A stretch of DNA of 41,663 bases from Caballeronia megalochromosomata. GTDB taxonomy: Bacteria > Pseudomonadota > Gammaproteobacteria > Burkholderiales > Burkholderiaceae. A model generated the notes under the pieces. That model saw only the letters and a list, made by a program, of their open reading frames with translations, ran no database searches and was not told where the DNA came from. This document shows, in pieces, positions 6,860-14,354 of the stretch (the first letter of the stretch is position 1; each line of letters starts with the position of its first letter). The DNA lies in NCBI GenBank assembly GCA_001580565.1, contig LRBF01000270.1, forward strand, positions 1-41,663. The letters are read 5' to 3'. The translations under genes and the position numbers were made by a program.

Positions 6860-8626
6860 TCAGTGACCTACCTGCCTTTCGATGTTGCGGAACCGGCCCA
6901 TCGAGCGGAAGCGATGAAACCATGCGCTCGTGCGCAGCTCGCACATGCGCGGCGAGCGCTCCGCGAGCGCGACTTCGAGCCAGTGGAACATCTCGTCGGG
7001 CCGGTCGAGCCGCGCATAGATCTCGGCGAACAGGAATGGCGACGTATAGCGGTTGCGCCGTCGCGCCAACAGGTCCTGGAGATACCATTCGAGGACCTTG
7101 TCATAGCCGCCCGAGTTCCATACCGTGCGGATCGTCTCGGCGCGCGCGAATTCGTTGCACCGCGTGAGCGCATCGATGGTTGCGTCGATGGCCTCTTCGT
7201 AATGGCCCCGAACCTCGAAAGCCGTCGCCAGCAACTGATAGATCAACGGTGAGCGCGGCCCGTGCCCGGAGGTCAGATACTCGCGAATGACTTCGTCGTA
7301 TCGCCCCGACTGCACGAGCCCGAAGACGCGCGAACCTTCGAATCCCAGCGGATCGACTTTCTCCGCCAGCTCGAACTGGGCGCGCCCTTCCACTTCTCTT
7401 CCCTGCACGAGCAATAGCCTCGCATAGAGGCGGCTCGTCTCCGCGTGGCTCGGGTTCAGCCGCAGGGCCGCAAGGAATTCCGCTTCGGCGCGGCGCCAGT
7501 CCCAGTCATAGAAATAGTGCACGCCCGCAAGCGCCTGGTGCGCCTCGGGCAGACCCGGATCGAGCTCCAGCGCCCGGAGCGCCGCGGCGCGCGCTTTCGG
7601 AAAGCGCTGCGAAGGCGGATAAAAGCCATGTGTCGCGGTCGCCCCGAAGATGTTCGACATGCCTACGTAACCCAGCGCGTAGGTCGGGTCGAGTTCGAGC
7701 GCCGTTTCGAAGTAACTGTGCGCGCGATCGAAGTCTTCATCGCTCAACGAATGATGCGCCGCGAAGCCGGCATCGAAATGCACGCGGCGCGTCCAGTAGT
7801 AGCGGCCGCGAAGATAGGCATCATGCGCGGCCGGATCGATGGGCAGCCTGCGGGACAACCGGTGTTGCTGCTGCTCGGCCAGCGCGGGCGACACCTCCAG
7901 CGCAAGCGCGGCGCCGACTTCCTTCTGGATATCCAGTGCCCCCTTGCCCATCGGCTCGTGCGCACAGCCCAAGAGTTGCACCTGGTCGAAGGAACGGATC
8001 AGTTGCGCCAGAATGCGGACGCGTCCGCCCTCGCGCATCAGCGACCCTTCCATCACGTAGTCGACGTCGAGTTCATGCGCGATCTGGGAAATGTTCTTGT
8101 TCGCCCGCTGATAACGGGCCGCGGTGGTTCGTGCGATGACCAGGATTCGCTGCGGATCGAGCATGCCGATGTTGGCGGACGTTTCATCGGCGAGCGCCGC
8201 GCAGAAGCTGTCGAGGGTCGGGTCGTCGCTGTTGTTTTCGAACGGCAGCACCAGCACCCGGATCGGCGCAGCAGGATGCGCCTCGACGCGCGTTTGTTCC
8301 GTCACGGTGCGAATGCCTTCGAGCCGGTATCCCTTGCCTTTGACCGTGACGAGATAGCGCGGATGGTCCGGGTCTTCGCCGAGCGCGATGCGGATTTTGC
8401 GGATCGCCGTATTGATGCTGTTGTCCGTCTCCCGGTAGGCGTTCGTTCCCCACAGTCCCCGCACGATGTCGGCGCGCGTCACGAGCTGGCCGCGGGTCGA
8501 TGCCATGAGAATCAGCAATTCCATGGGCAGACGTTCGAGCTTGATCCGTTCGCCGCAGCGGCGAAGTTCGTAGCGTCGCGTGTCCAGTTCGATATCGGCG
8601 GCGCCTGGTGGATTCGGTGTACTCAT
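6860..8626 (-). CDS. Winged-helix (OmpR/PhoB-type) regulator with TolB-like and TPR domains
   Basis: A 588-residue cytoplasmic regulator. Residues ~10-105 form a PhoB/CadC-type winged helix (ELDTRRYELRRCGERIKLE; RGQLVTRADIVRGLWG; NSINTAIRKIRIALGEDP; YLVTVKGKGYRLEG). Residues ~118-210 resemble the TolB-like segment often found between such a domain and repeats (VLVLPFENNSDD; DYVMEGSLMREGGRVRI). From ~270 to the end are TPR-like helical pairs (FETALELDPTYALGYVG; ALRALELDPGLPEAHQALAG). No membrane helix is visible, so unlike CadC/ToxR it should be soluble, like HilA-type regulators. The ATG overlaps the transporter stop by 4 bases (ATGA), implying translational coupling. A much longer open frame exists upstream, but it runs across the transporter gene in another frame. 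Confidence 0.87.
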   Translation of the reverse strand: MSTPNPPGAADIELDTRRYELRRCGERIKLERLPMELLILMASTRGQLVTRADIVRGLWGTNAYRETDNSINTAIRKIRIALGEDPDHPRYLVTVKGKGYRLEGIRTVTEQTRVEAHPAAPIRVLVLPFENNSDDPTLDSFCAALADETSANIGMLDPQRILVIARTTAARYQRANKNISQIAHELDVDYVMEGSLMREGGRVRILAQLIRSFDQVQLLGCAHEPMGKGALDIQKEVGAALALEVSPALAEQQQHRLSRRLPIDPAAHDAYLRGRYYWTRRVHFDAGFAAHHSLSDEDFDRAHSYFETALELDPTYALGYVGMSNIFGATATHGFYPPSQRFPKARAAALRALELDPGLPEAHQALAGVHYFYDWDWRRAEAEFLAALRLNPSHAETSRLYARLLLVQGREVEGRAQFELAEKVDPLGFEGSRVFGLVQSGRYDEVIREYLTSGHGPRSPLIYQLLATAFEVRGHYEEAIDATIDALTRCNEFARAETIRTVWNSGGYDKVLEWYLQDLLARRRNRYTSPFLFAEIYARLDRPDEMFHWLEVALAERSPRMCELRTSAWFHRFRSMGRFRNIERQVGH

Positions 8627-9906
8627 GGACGCTCTCTCAGTGGCGACCCCATGCTTGCCTCGATCGCGCCGGCGGGTCGCCGTTGATGCGTCAATCCGAA
8701 CGATGCGGCGAACGCGAGCAAGGCACACGCTTCCGTGACGTATGCGGGCGATGCACGCAAGCTGTGTTCGAGGACGTGCGCGGCGAGCGGCGTGAGGCCG
8801 AGCGCGGTGACGAGCCCGAGATTCATGGCGGTGGCGACGCAGCTGAAGCGCACATCGAGCGGAAACGACTCGGCGATCGCGCAGGCGAAGGTGCCGTTGG
8901 CGAGCGAGGCAACGACGCCCGCCATGACATAGAGCGCGGAAAGGCTCACGGAATGTCTCGCGACCGCGAAGAAGAACCAGGGCGTGAACAACGCCGACAG
9001 GACCGCGCCTGCTCTGAAAACGTGGCGGCGGGGCACGAGATCGCCGATATGCGACGCGACGAGAATGCACAACGCGATGACAAGAAAATATTGCATTTGC
9101 GCACGCGTGATTTGCGCATCGTCGTAATGAATGACTTGCAGATAACTCGGCAGGTACGCAATGAAGATTCCGCTCGATGCCCCCACCAGCAGGCACACGC
9201 CCACACCCGACAAAAGCTGCACGCAGTGACGACGGAAAAGCGCGCTGAACGGCTCACGACGCCGCGCGCCGATGGTGCGCGCGTACTCGTCGGACTCGGC
9301 AAGACGTCTGCGGATCGCAAAGCTGAGAAGGCCCACCGCGCCGCCGATCAGAAAGCCCAGCCGCCAGCCGTACGCGTCCATCTGGAGCGCGGTGAGCGAC
9401 CTCTGCAGGGCCAGATTGACGCACGTCGCGAAAAACAACGCGAGATTGACCGCGACGAACACGATGCCGCAGAGCAGTCCCGGGCGCGCGCGGGCCGTTT
9501 CGACTGCATAGACGACGGCGCCGGGAAGTTCACCCCCGAGGCACAGCCCCTGCACGAGCCGCAGCAGCACGAGGAGCGCGGATGCCCACACGCCCCAGTC
9601 GCGATAAGACGGCAGAAGGCCAATGAGAAAGGTCGCGATCGCCGCGATCATGGCGGACGAGAGGAAAGCAATTCGCCGGCCATAGATGTCGCCGAGGCGG
9701 CCGAACAGGATCCCGCCGACGGGTCTCGACAAATAGCCGATTGCCAGTACCACGAACGACAGCGTTTCGCCGGATGCGCCGGTGCCCGATGGAAAGAAGG
9801 CGGCGCCTATGCTCCGGGCGAAGAAACCATAGATGACGAAATCGAAGACCTCGAGTGCGCCGCCCGTGCTCGCGACCAGAATGGTCCATCGCTGGCGCGC
9901 CGTCAT
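8623..9906 (-). CDS. MFS transporter (MHS/ProP-like)
   Basis: A 427-residue polytopic carrier. It shows the MHS landmarks: ALEVFDFVIYGFFA in helix 1, RPVGGILFGRLGDIYGRR in loop 2-3, RLVQGLCLGGELPGA in helix 4 and, late, NGTFACAIAESFPLDVRFS. A ribosome site (CAGGAGACGAGGTC) precedes the ATG. It is the first gene of a two-gene minus-strand operon with the winged-helix/TPR regulator, so the regulator probably senses or controls uptake of the carried compound. The family suggests a carboxylate or zwitterion with proton symport; nothing in the immediate neighbourhood names the substrate. Confidence 0.86.
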   Translation of the reverse strand: MTARQRWTILVASTGGALEVFDFVIYGFFARSIGAAFFPSGTGASGETLSFVVLAIGYLSRPVGGILFGRLGDIYGRRIAFLSSAMIAAIATFLIGLLPSYRDWGVWASALLVLLRLVQGLCLGGELPGAVVYAVETARARPGLLCGIVFVAVNLALFFATCVNLALQRSLTALQMDAYGWRLGFLIGGAVGLLSFAIRRRLAESDEYARTIGARRREPFSALFRRHCVQLLSGVGVCLLVGASSGIFIAYLPSYLQVIHYDDAQITRAQMQYFLVIALCILVASHIGDLVPRRHVFRAGAVLSALFTPWFFFAVARHSVSLSALYVMAGVVASLANGTFACAIAESFPLDVRFSCVATAMNLGLVTALGLTPLAAHVLEHSLRASPAYVTEACALLAFAASFGLTHQRRPAGAIEASMGSPLRERP

Positions 9907-10326
9907 GACCTCGTCTCCTGAACCATGCGGACGATGACGACATGGAGGATCGGCGCAGTGAAGTATGTGACTGTTCCAATAAGGAGCCGGCGCATCGGTC
10001 GCGGAAGGAGGGAAGGTGTTCCATCGTTCATCACGTGGGCCTTGGCGCGTCGACGTTGATCTTTCTTTGCGCGCTGACCGCCGCCCCGGAGCGCGGCAAC
10101 GGTCATCCCGTTAAAGATAGGGCAGTTTTCAGCGCATCGCTAACGAAGACCTTCATGATTTCTTCATGACCTCTCCATTGTTCGCCGCTTGCGCTCGTTG
10201 CACCATACCAGCGCTTAAACGCCGAGCGTGCGCAGTCGCTCCGGTTGCTGGCATCCAGTCCAGCCAGACAACCGGCTCGTGCGCTCCGTGATGCCAAGCG
10301 CCCGATTCGCTGACAAGGAGACGACC
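9907..10326. other. 420-base divergent intergenic region
   Basis: This is the region between the minus-strand MHS transporter and the plus-strand secreted protein. Besides the direct repeat at 10151-10169 and the ribosome sites at both ends I see no gene, RNA or terminator. Short frames through it lack start signals and family features. Confidence 0.6.
10151..10169. promoter_or_regulatory. Tandem 11-bp-period direct repeat (PhoB-type box)
   Basis: CTTCATGA occurs at 10151-10158 and again at 10162-10169, an 8-base direct repeat with an 11-base period. OmpR/PhoB-type winged helices bind head-to-tail repeats of this period, and such a domain is encoded by the regulator of the adjacent operon. 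The site lies 245 bases upstream of the transporter start and 158 bases upstream of the secreted-protein start, so it could serve either gene. Confidence 0.5.
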
Positions 10327-10911
10327 GTGAAAATCAGGCATTCAAGCATTGTGCCGGCCATAGCCGCAGCACTTTTCTCACTCAGTGGCGCCGCACAGGC
10401 CGGCGGCCATTGCTCGAACGAGACGTTGAGAGGATCGTTCGGGTTCATCGGTCACGGACAGATACTCGGATTGATCGGTGGCGACGGCAAATTGCATGCG
10501 TTTGCGGCTCCGTCGATCCTCGATGACGTCGCCCTGGTGACCTTCGATGGCGTGGGCCATTTTTCACGCACCGACTTCGGGGTGATCGGCGGCTTGCCGA
10601 AAGGGGGGCAGACTACCTTCAATCCGAGCCAGATGGGCGCCTACACGGTGAACTCCGATTGCACCGGCACCATGAAGATCATCTACACCGCGGGCGGCGC
10701 CGTGCCGGCCGGCGTCGAGACCGATCTGAACATCGTCGTCGCCGCGGACGGGACGCTCATCGAATCGGTGGTCTACAGGGCCGTGACCGTGTCGGGCGAG
10801 AGCGCGGACGGCAAAGTGGTGTGTCCGCCGAATTGCGAGCAGGGTGTGCAGGAAAGCTTCGAGGGCAAAAAGGTCGTGGTCTACGGATTCCGACAGTCGA
10901 GCGACCGATAG
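10327..10911 (+). CDS. Secreted hypothetical protein
   Basis: A 194-residue protein read from a GTG start with a good ribosome site (ACAAGGAGACGACC). This start exposes a standard signal peptide (basic KIRH, hydrophobic IVPAIAAALFSLSG, cut after AQA). The mature protein carries CSNETLRGSFGF, VTFDGVGHFSRTD, MGAYTVNSDCTGTM and a CPPNC pair near the C-terminus, giving four cysteines that could form two disulfides in the periplasm or outside. The pattern Cys-x-x-x-TL-x-G-x-F/Y-GF plus FDG-x-G-x-F and YTVNSDCTG recurs in unnamed secreted proteins of soil bacteria, as far as I recall; no function is known to me. An upstream ATG at 10228 would bury the signal peptide and is less likely. Confidence 0.8.
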   Translation: MKIRHSSIVPAIAAALFSLSGAAQAGGHCSNETLRGSFGFIGHGQILGLIGGDGKLHAFAAPSILDDVALVTFDGVGHFSRTDFGVIGGLPKGGQTTFNPSQMGAYTVNSDCTGTMKIIYTAGGAVPAGVETDLNIVVAADGTLIESVVYRAVTVSGESADGKVVCPPNCEQGVQESFEGKKVVVYGFRQSSDR

Positions 10912-10954
10912 ACTCGTGCGGAAGGCGGCCTGACCGCGCATGCGCGACGGCGCG

Positions 10955-11686
10955 TCACTGACGCACACTCTGCGCCAGTGCGCGCAAGAGCCCGGCGCCG
11001 TCGCCGCTCCACGCGCTGCCATGCATGCAGGCGAGTGTCGTGGGTTCGAGCTGTGCGAGACGCTCGAACATCGCGTCGGCGTTTCGCGTGTGCGAGAAAT
11101 AGTCCATGCCGCGCCGGAACGCTTCGCTCGGCCCCAGGATATCGGCCGTGGTGAGCGCAGGCAGCGTCGCGCCGCCTTGCGTGAACAGGTCTCCACACAG
11201 CAGCGTGCGCGTGGTTTCTTCCATCATGAAACCGCACTCCCATGCGTGCGGCAGATGAGGCGTGTCGATCCATCGCACGCGGTGGCGTCCGAGCGAAACC
11301 GTCTGCCCGTCGGCGAGCGCGACAGGCGCGCGATCGGCGAGATCCGTGATGGACACCATCGCCGCCACGGAGCCGCACAATGGCGCCGCATCGGGCGCCG
11401 CCGCCAGCCACTCGTTGAGCGAACCACATTCGTCTGCTTCGACGTGCGAAAACGCGATATGCCGCAAACGCGCCGGCGCGATGATGCTCGCGAGCGCCTC
11501 CCGCACGAGCGGAAACATTCTGCGCGGACCGGTATGAAAGAGCAGCGGCTCGTCGTCGACGATCAGATACTGGTTGAACGAGAAGCCGCCCGCGTCGCCG
11601 GGCAGCGTCACGGGCGTGTTGATGCGATACAGGCCATCGGCGATTTCCTCGACGTTCGTGCCCGACTGCGAGTTGGTGATCACCAT
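10955..11686 (-). CDS. Stand-alone diiron (ODP-type) metallo-beta-lactamase-fold protein
   Basis: A 243-residue MBL-fold protein. Its metal set fits the flavodiiron/oxygen-binding diiron (ODP) pattern rather than hydrolase HxHxDH: His81-x-Glu83-x-Asp85 in SHVEADECGSL, a histidine at 144 or 147 in DTPHLPHAWE, Asp166 in LLCGDLF, and His222 in CMHGSAW. The order and spacing are close to those of flavodiiron proteins. The flavodoxin and rubredoxin domains of those enzymes are missing, so any redox role would need a partner. Members of the stand-alone group bind O2 or act as sensors. It overlaps the upstream bluB gene by 7 bases on the same strand and has its own ribosome site (GGGAGACAGAC). A longer upstream frame is the shadow of bluB. 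Confidence 0.85.
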   Translation of the reverse strand: MVITNSQSGTNVEEIADGLYRINTPVTLPGDAGGFSFNQYLIVDDEPLLFHTGPRRMFPLVREALASIIAPARLRHIAFSHVEADECGSLNEWLAAAPDAAPLCGSVAAMVSITDLADRAPVALADGQTVSLGRHRVRWIDTPHLPHAWECGFMMEETTRTLLCGDLFTQGGATLPALTTADILGPSEAFRRGMDYFSHTRNADAMFERLAQLEPTTLACMHGSAWSGDGAGLLRALAQSVRQ

Positions 11687-12429
11687 GTCTGTCTCCCGGT
11701 ACCTGAGTTCGGCTCGGATGTCGGCGCGGCATCGCCAGCCATGCCTTCCCCGTCGACGCTTGCAGCGCGCGCACCCATCTGTCCGTTCGCCGAAGGCCAT
11801 TCGTTCTCGAAGACGCATTCGTCGACGGAACGGCGCTTCGCCCAATGCTCGGTTTCGAGCATCGGCGCATCGTAGTAGCGTTTCACATGCCCTACGCAGA
11901 GAATCGCGACGGGTCTCGCGCCGGAGGGCATATTCAGCAGCCCTGCAACTTCCTCCGGCTCGAACAGGGAAACCCAGCCCATGCCGAGCCCTTCCGCGCG
12001 CGCGGCAAGCCACATGTTCTGGATCGCGCACGCGACCGATGCGAGGTCCATCTCGGGCAGCGTGCGTCTTCCGAACACATGTGCTTCGCGGCCGTCCATC
12101 AGCGCCATCACCAGCACCTCGGCGCAGTCACGCAATCCTTCCACCTTGAGTCGCATGAACTGATCGCGTCGTTCACCGAGGGCGTCGGCGGTCAGCAGGC
12201 GTTCGCGTTCGACCGCGTCCCGCAACTGCGCGCGAATACGCCCGGACGTGATCCGCAGGATGCGCCACGGCTGCATGAAGCCGACGCTCGGCGCATGCAG
12301 CGCGGCGTCGATGAGCCGCTCCATGACGTGCGGCGCAACCGCGTCGCTTTCGAAGTGGCGCATGTCGCGACGCTCGTGAATGGCGCGGTAGACGGCTTCG
12401 CGATCCGCCTCGCTGAATGCTTTTTCCAT
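11680..12429 (-). CDS. bluB: 5,6-dimethylbenzimidazole synthase (BluB-type flavin destructase)
   Basis: A 249-residue nitroreductase-fold protein. BluB signatures are clear: ERRDMRHF (its Asp is the essential residue known in BluB), HAPSVGFMQPWRI for flavin binding, MDLASVACAIQNMWLAARAEGLGMGWVSLF, and a late PVAILCVGHV plus HWAKR segment. BluB uses O2 to cut reduced FMN to 5,6-dimethylbenzimidazole, the lower ligand of vitamin B12. The C-terminus carries ~30 extra low-complexity residues. No other cobalamin gene and no B12 riboswitch is near; instead it overlaps a diiron MBL gene. The ATG at 12429 is preferred because the protein then starts at the family N-terminus; an in-frame ATG 30 codons upstream is possible. 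The ribosome site is weak (CGGGATCT). Confidence 0.86.
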   Translation of the reverse strand: MEKAFSEADREAVYRAIHERRDMRHFESDAVAPHVMERLIDAALHAPSVGFMQPWRILRITSGRIRAQLRDAVERERLLTADALGERRDQFMRLKVEGLRDCAEVLVMALMDGREAHVFGRRTLPEMDLASVACAIQNMWLAARAEGLGMGWVSLFEPEEVAGLLNMPSGARPVAILCVGHVKRYYDAPMLETEHWAKRRSVDECVFENEWPSANGQMGARAASVDGEGMAGDAAPTSEPNSGTGRQTW

Positions 12430-12656
12430 AGATCCCGATGAAGGTTGAACGCCCGGACGAGCAATGATGATACTGCGGCGGACGGTCCCGTCCTTCCATG
12501 CAGGGTTTGCCCGGGGCATGCAGGAATGTCATGCGCCTCATGAGATCTTTTCGATTGTTGCAGCCACAGGGGCGCGTCGAGAATGATCGCAACCCATCCG
12601 CCGGCTCGTCTTGACGGGCACGTGTGCGGGCAAACCAACCAGGAATGCGACGACCG
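12430..12656. other. Divergent intergenic region bluB / aruI
   Basis: This 227-base region separates the minus-strand bluB and the plus-strand decarboxylase. It should hold both promoters, but I could not pick convincing -35/-10 pairs. I looked for a cobalamin-riboswitch B12 box ahead of bluB and did not find one. Confidence 0.45.
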
Positions 12657-14354
12657 ATGAACCTTCGCGAATCCCCCGTGCACTTCGACGAGCGTAATGT
12701 CAGAGCGGCGAACTCACCGACGCCTTCATGCCATCGAACCTGTGGCGAGGCGCTCGTCACCTTGCTCGAAAACTACGGCGTTCAGTACGTCTTCGGCATC
12801 CCGGGCGTGCATACCGTGGAGCTCTATCGCGGTCTTGCCCGCTCGTCGATGCGGCACGTGACGCCGCGTCACGAACAGGGCGCGGGCTTCATGGCCGACG
12901 GTTACGCGCGCGTCACGGGCAAACCCGGCGTGTGCTTCATCATCACCGGGCCGGGCATGACCAACATCGCGACCGCGATGGCGCAGGCCTACGCCGATTC
13001 CATACCGATGCTCGTGATATCGAGCGTCAATGCGCGGGGCCAACTCGGGGGCGGGAACGGACGTCTGCACGAACTGCCGTCCCAGCGCGACGTTTTCGAC
13101 GGACTCGCCGCGTTCTCTCACACCGTGCTGGATGCCGCCGAGTTGCCGCAGGTGCTGGCACGCGCGTTCGCCGTGTTCGAGAGCGCCCGGCCGCGGCCCG
13201 TGCATATCGAGATTCCGCTCGACGTCATCGTGTCGCCGGCCAGCGCCGTGACGGCTTCGCCCGCGATGCGCCCGGCGAAACCCGCCGCCCATCCCGCCGC
13301 GCTCGCCGCTGCGGTGGAACTGCTCGCCGACGCGCGCCGGCCGCTGATTCTCGCCGGCGGCGGCGCGGCACACGCCGCGATCGAATTGCGCGAAATCGCC
13401 GAGCGGCTGCAAGCGCCCGTCGCACTCACGACCAACGCGAAAGGTCTTCTGCCGAGCGGGCAGCCGCTTCTCATCGGCTCGACGCAGTCGCTGCCTCAGA
13501 CCCGCGCGATGATTCGCGAAGCCGACGTCGTGCTCGCGGTCGGAACCGAACTGGGCGAAACCGACTATGACGTCTTTTTCGATGGCGGCTTCTCGATCCC
13601 CGGACAGCTCATCCGCATCGATATCGACGCGCAGCAGGTCATGCGCAACGGCCATCCGGATGTCGCCATCGTCAGCGATTCGCGCGAGGCGTTGAGCGCC
13701 CTCTCGACGAGACTGCACGAGTGCCCTGTGCGTCCCGCCGCACCGGACTGGGGCGCCGCGCGCGTGGCGGCGGTGCGCGAGGCCATCATCGCCGGTTGCG
13801 ACGCCGCGATGCGATCGCAGCAACATCTGATCGACACGATCGTCGGCACCTTGCCCGATGTCATCATCGCCGGCGATTCGACGAGCCCGGTCTACGCAGG
13901 CAACTTCCTCCACGACGCACCCGCGCCGCGCTCCTGGTTCAACTCATCGACCGGCTACGGCACGCTCGGATACGGCCTGCCCGCCGCGATCGGCGCGAAG
14001 CTCGCAGCATCTGAACGGCCGGTCGTGTGCCTGATAGGCGACGGCGGTTTGCAGTTCACGCTGCCGGAGCTGGCGAGCGCGGTGGAAGCGCGCGTGCCCG
14101 TGATCGTGCTGTTGTGGAACAACTTCGGTTACGGCGAGATCCGGAAATACATGGCCCAGCGCGATATCTCGCCCGTGGGCGTCGATATCTACACGCCCGA
14201 CTTCGCCGCGCTGGCGAGCGCCTTCGGATGCGCGGCCGAGCGGGTCGACGATCCACAGGCACTCGACGAAGCATTGCGGCGCGCGCTCACGCGCGCGGTC
14301 CCGACCGTGATCGAGGTTCGCGAAGCCGACTGGTTTGCACGGGTGCCGTCATGA
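12657..14354 (+). CDS. aruI: 5-guanidino-2-oxopentanoate (2-ketoarginine) decarboxylase, ThDP-dependent
   Basis: A 565-residue thiamine-diphosphate enzyme with the three-domain acetolactate-synthase architecture. The catalytic glutamate is in TPRHEQGAGFMADGYARV, the central domain starts around LLADARRPLILAGGGAA, and the metal/ThDP motif is GDGGLQFTLPELASA...LLWNN. The N-terminal GIPGVHTVELYRGL, GGGNGRLHELPSQ and AAFSHTVLDA segments match what I recall of AruI, which decarboxylates 2-ketoarginine to 4-guanidinobutyraldehyde in the arginine transaminase route. The next gene, overlapping by 4 bases, is an aldehyde dehydrogenase suited to that product. The transaminase (AruH) is not in the window. 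The start is uncertain: in-frame GTG 12624 and ATG 12645 also exist. An alternative is another 2-keto-acid decarboxylase. Confidence 0.8.
   Translation: MNLRESPVHFDERNVRAANSPTPSCHRTCGEALVTLLENYGVQYVFGIPGVHTVELYRGLARSSMRHVTPRHEQGAGFMADGYARVTGKPGVCFIITGPGMTNIATAMAQAYADSIPMLVISSVNARGQLGGGNGRLHELPSQRDVFDGLAAFSHTVLDAAELPQVLARAFAVFESARPRPVHIEIPLDVIVSPASAVTASPAMRPAKPAAHPAALAAAVELLADARRPLILAGGGAAHAAIELREIAERLQAPVALTTNAKGLLPSGQPLLIGSTQSLPQTRAMIREADVVLAVGTELGETDYDVFFDGGFSIPGQLIRIDIDAQQVMRNGHPDVAIVSDSREALSALSTRLHECPVRPAAPDWGAARVAAVREAIIAGCDAAMRSQQHLIDTIVGTLPDVIIAGDSTSPVYAGNFLHDAPAPRSWFNSSTGYGTLGYGLPAAIGAKLAASERPVVCLIGDGGLQFTLPELASAVEARVPVIVLLWNNFGYGEIRKYMAQRDISPVGVDIYTPDFAALASAFGCAAERVDDPQALDEALRRALTRAVPTVIEVREADWFARVPS

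Noticed and set aside
6860..9196. 778-residue version of the winged-helix regulator starting at 9196
   Set aside because: The extra 190 residues run antiparallel in frame terms across the MHS transporter gene, lack domain features and ignore the ATGA-coupled start at 8626.
12430..12656. Cobalamin riboswitch ahead of bluB
   Set aside because: No B12-box-like sequence or suitable set of stems could be found in either direction.
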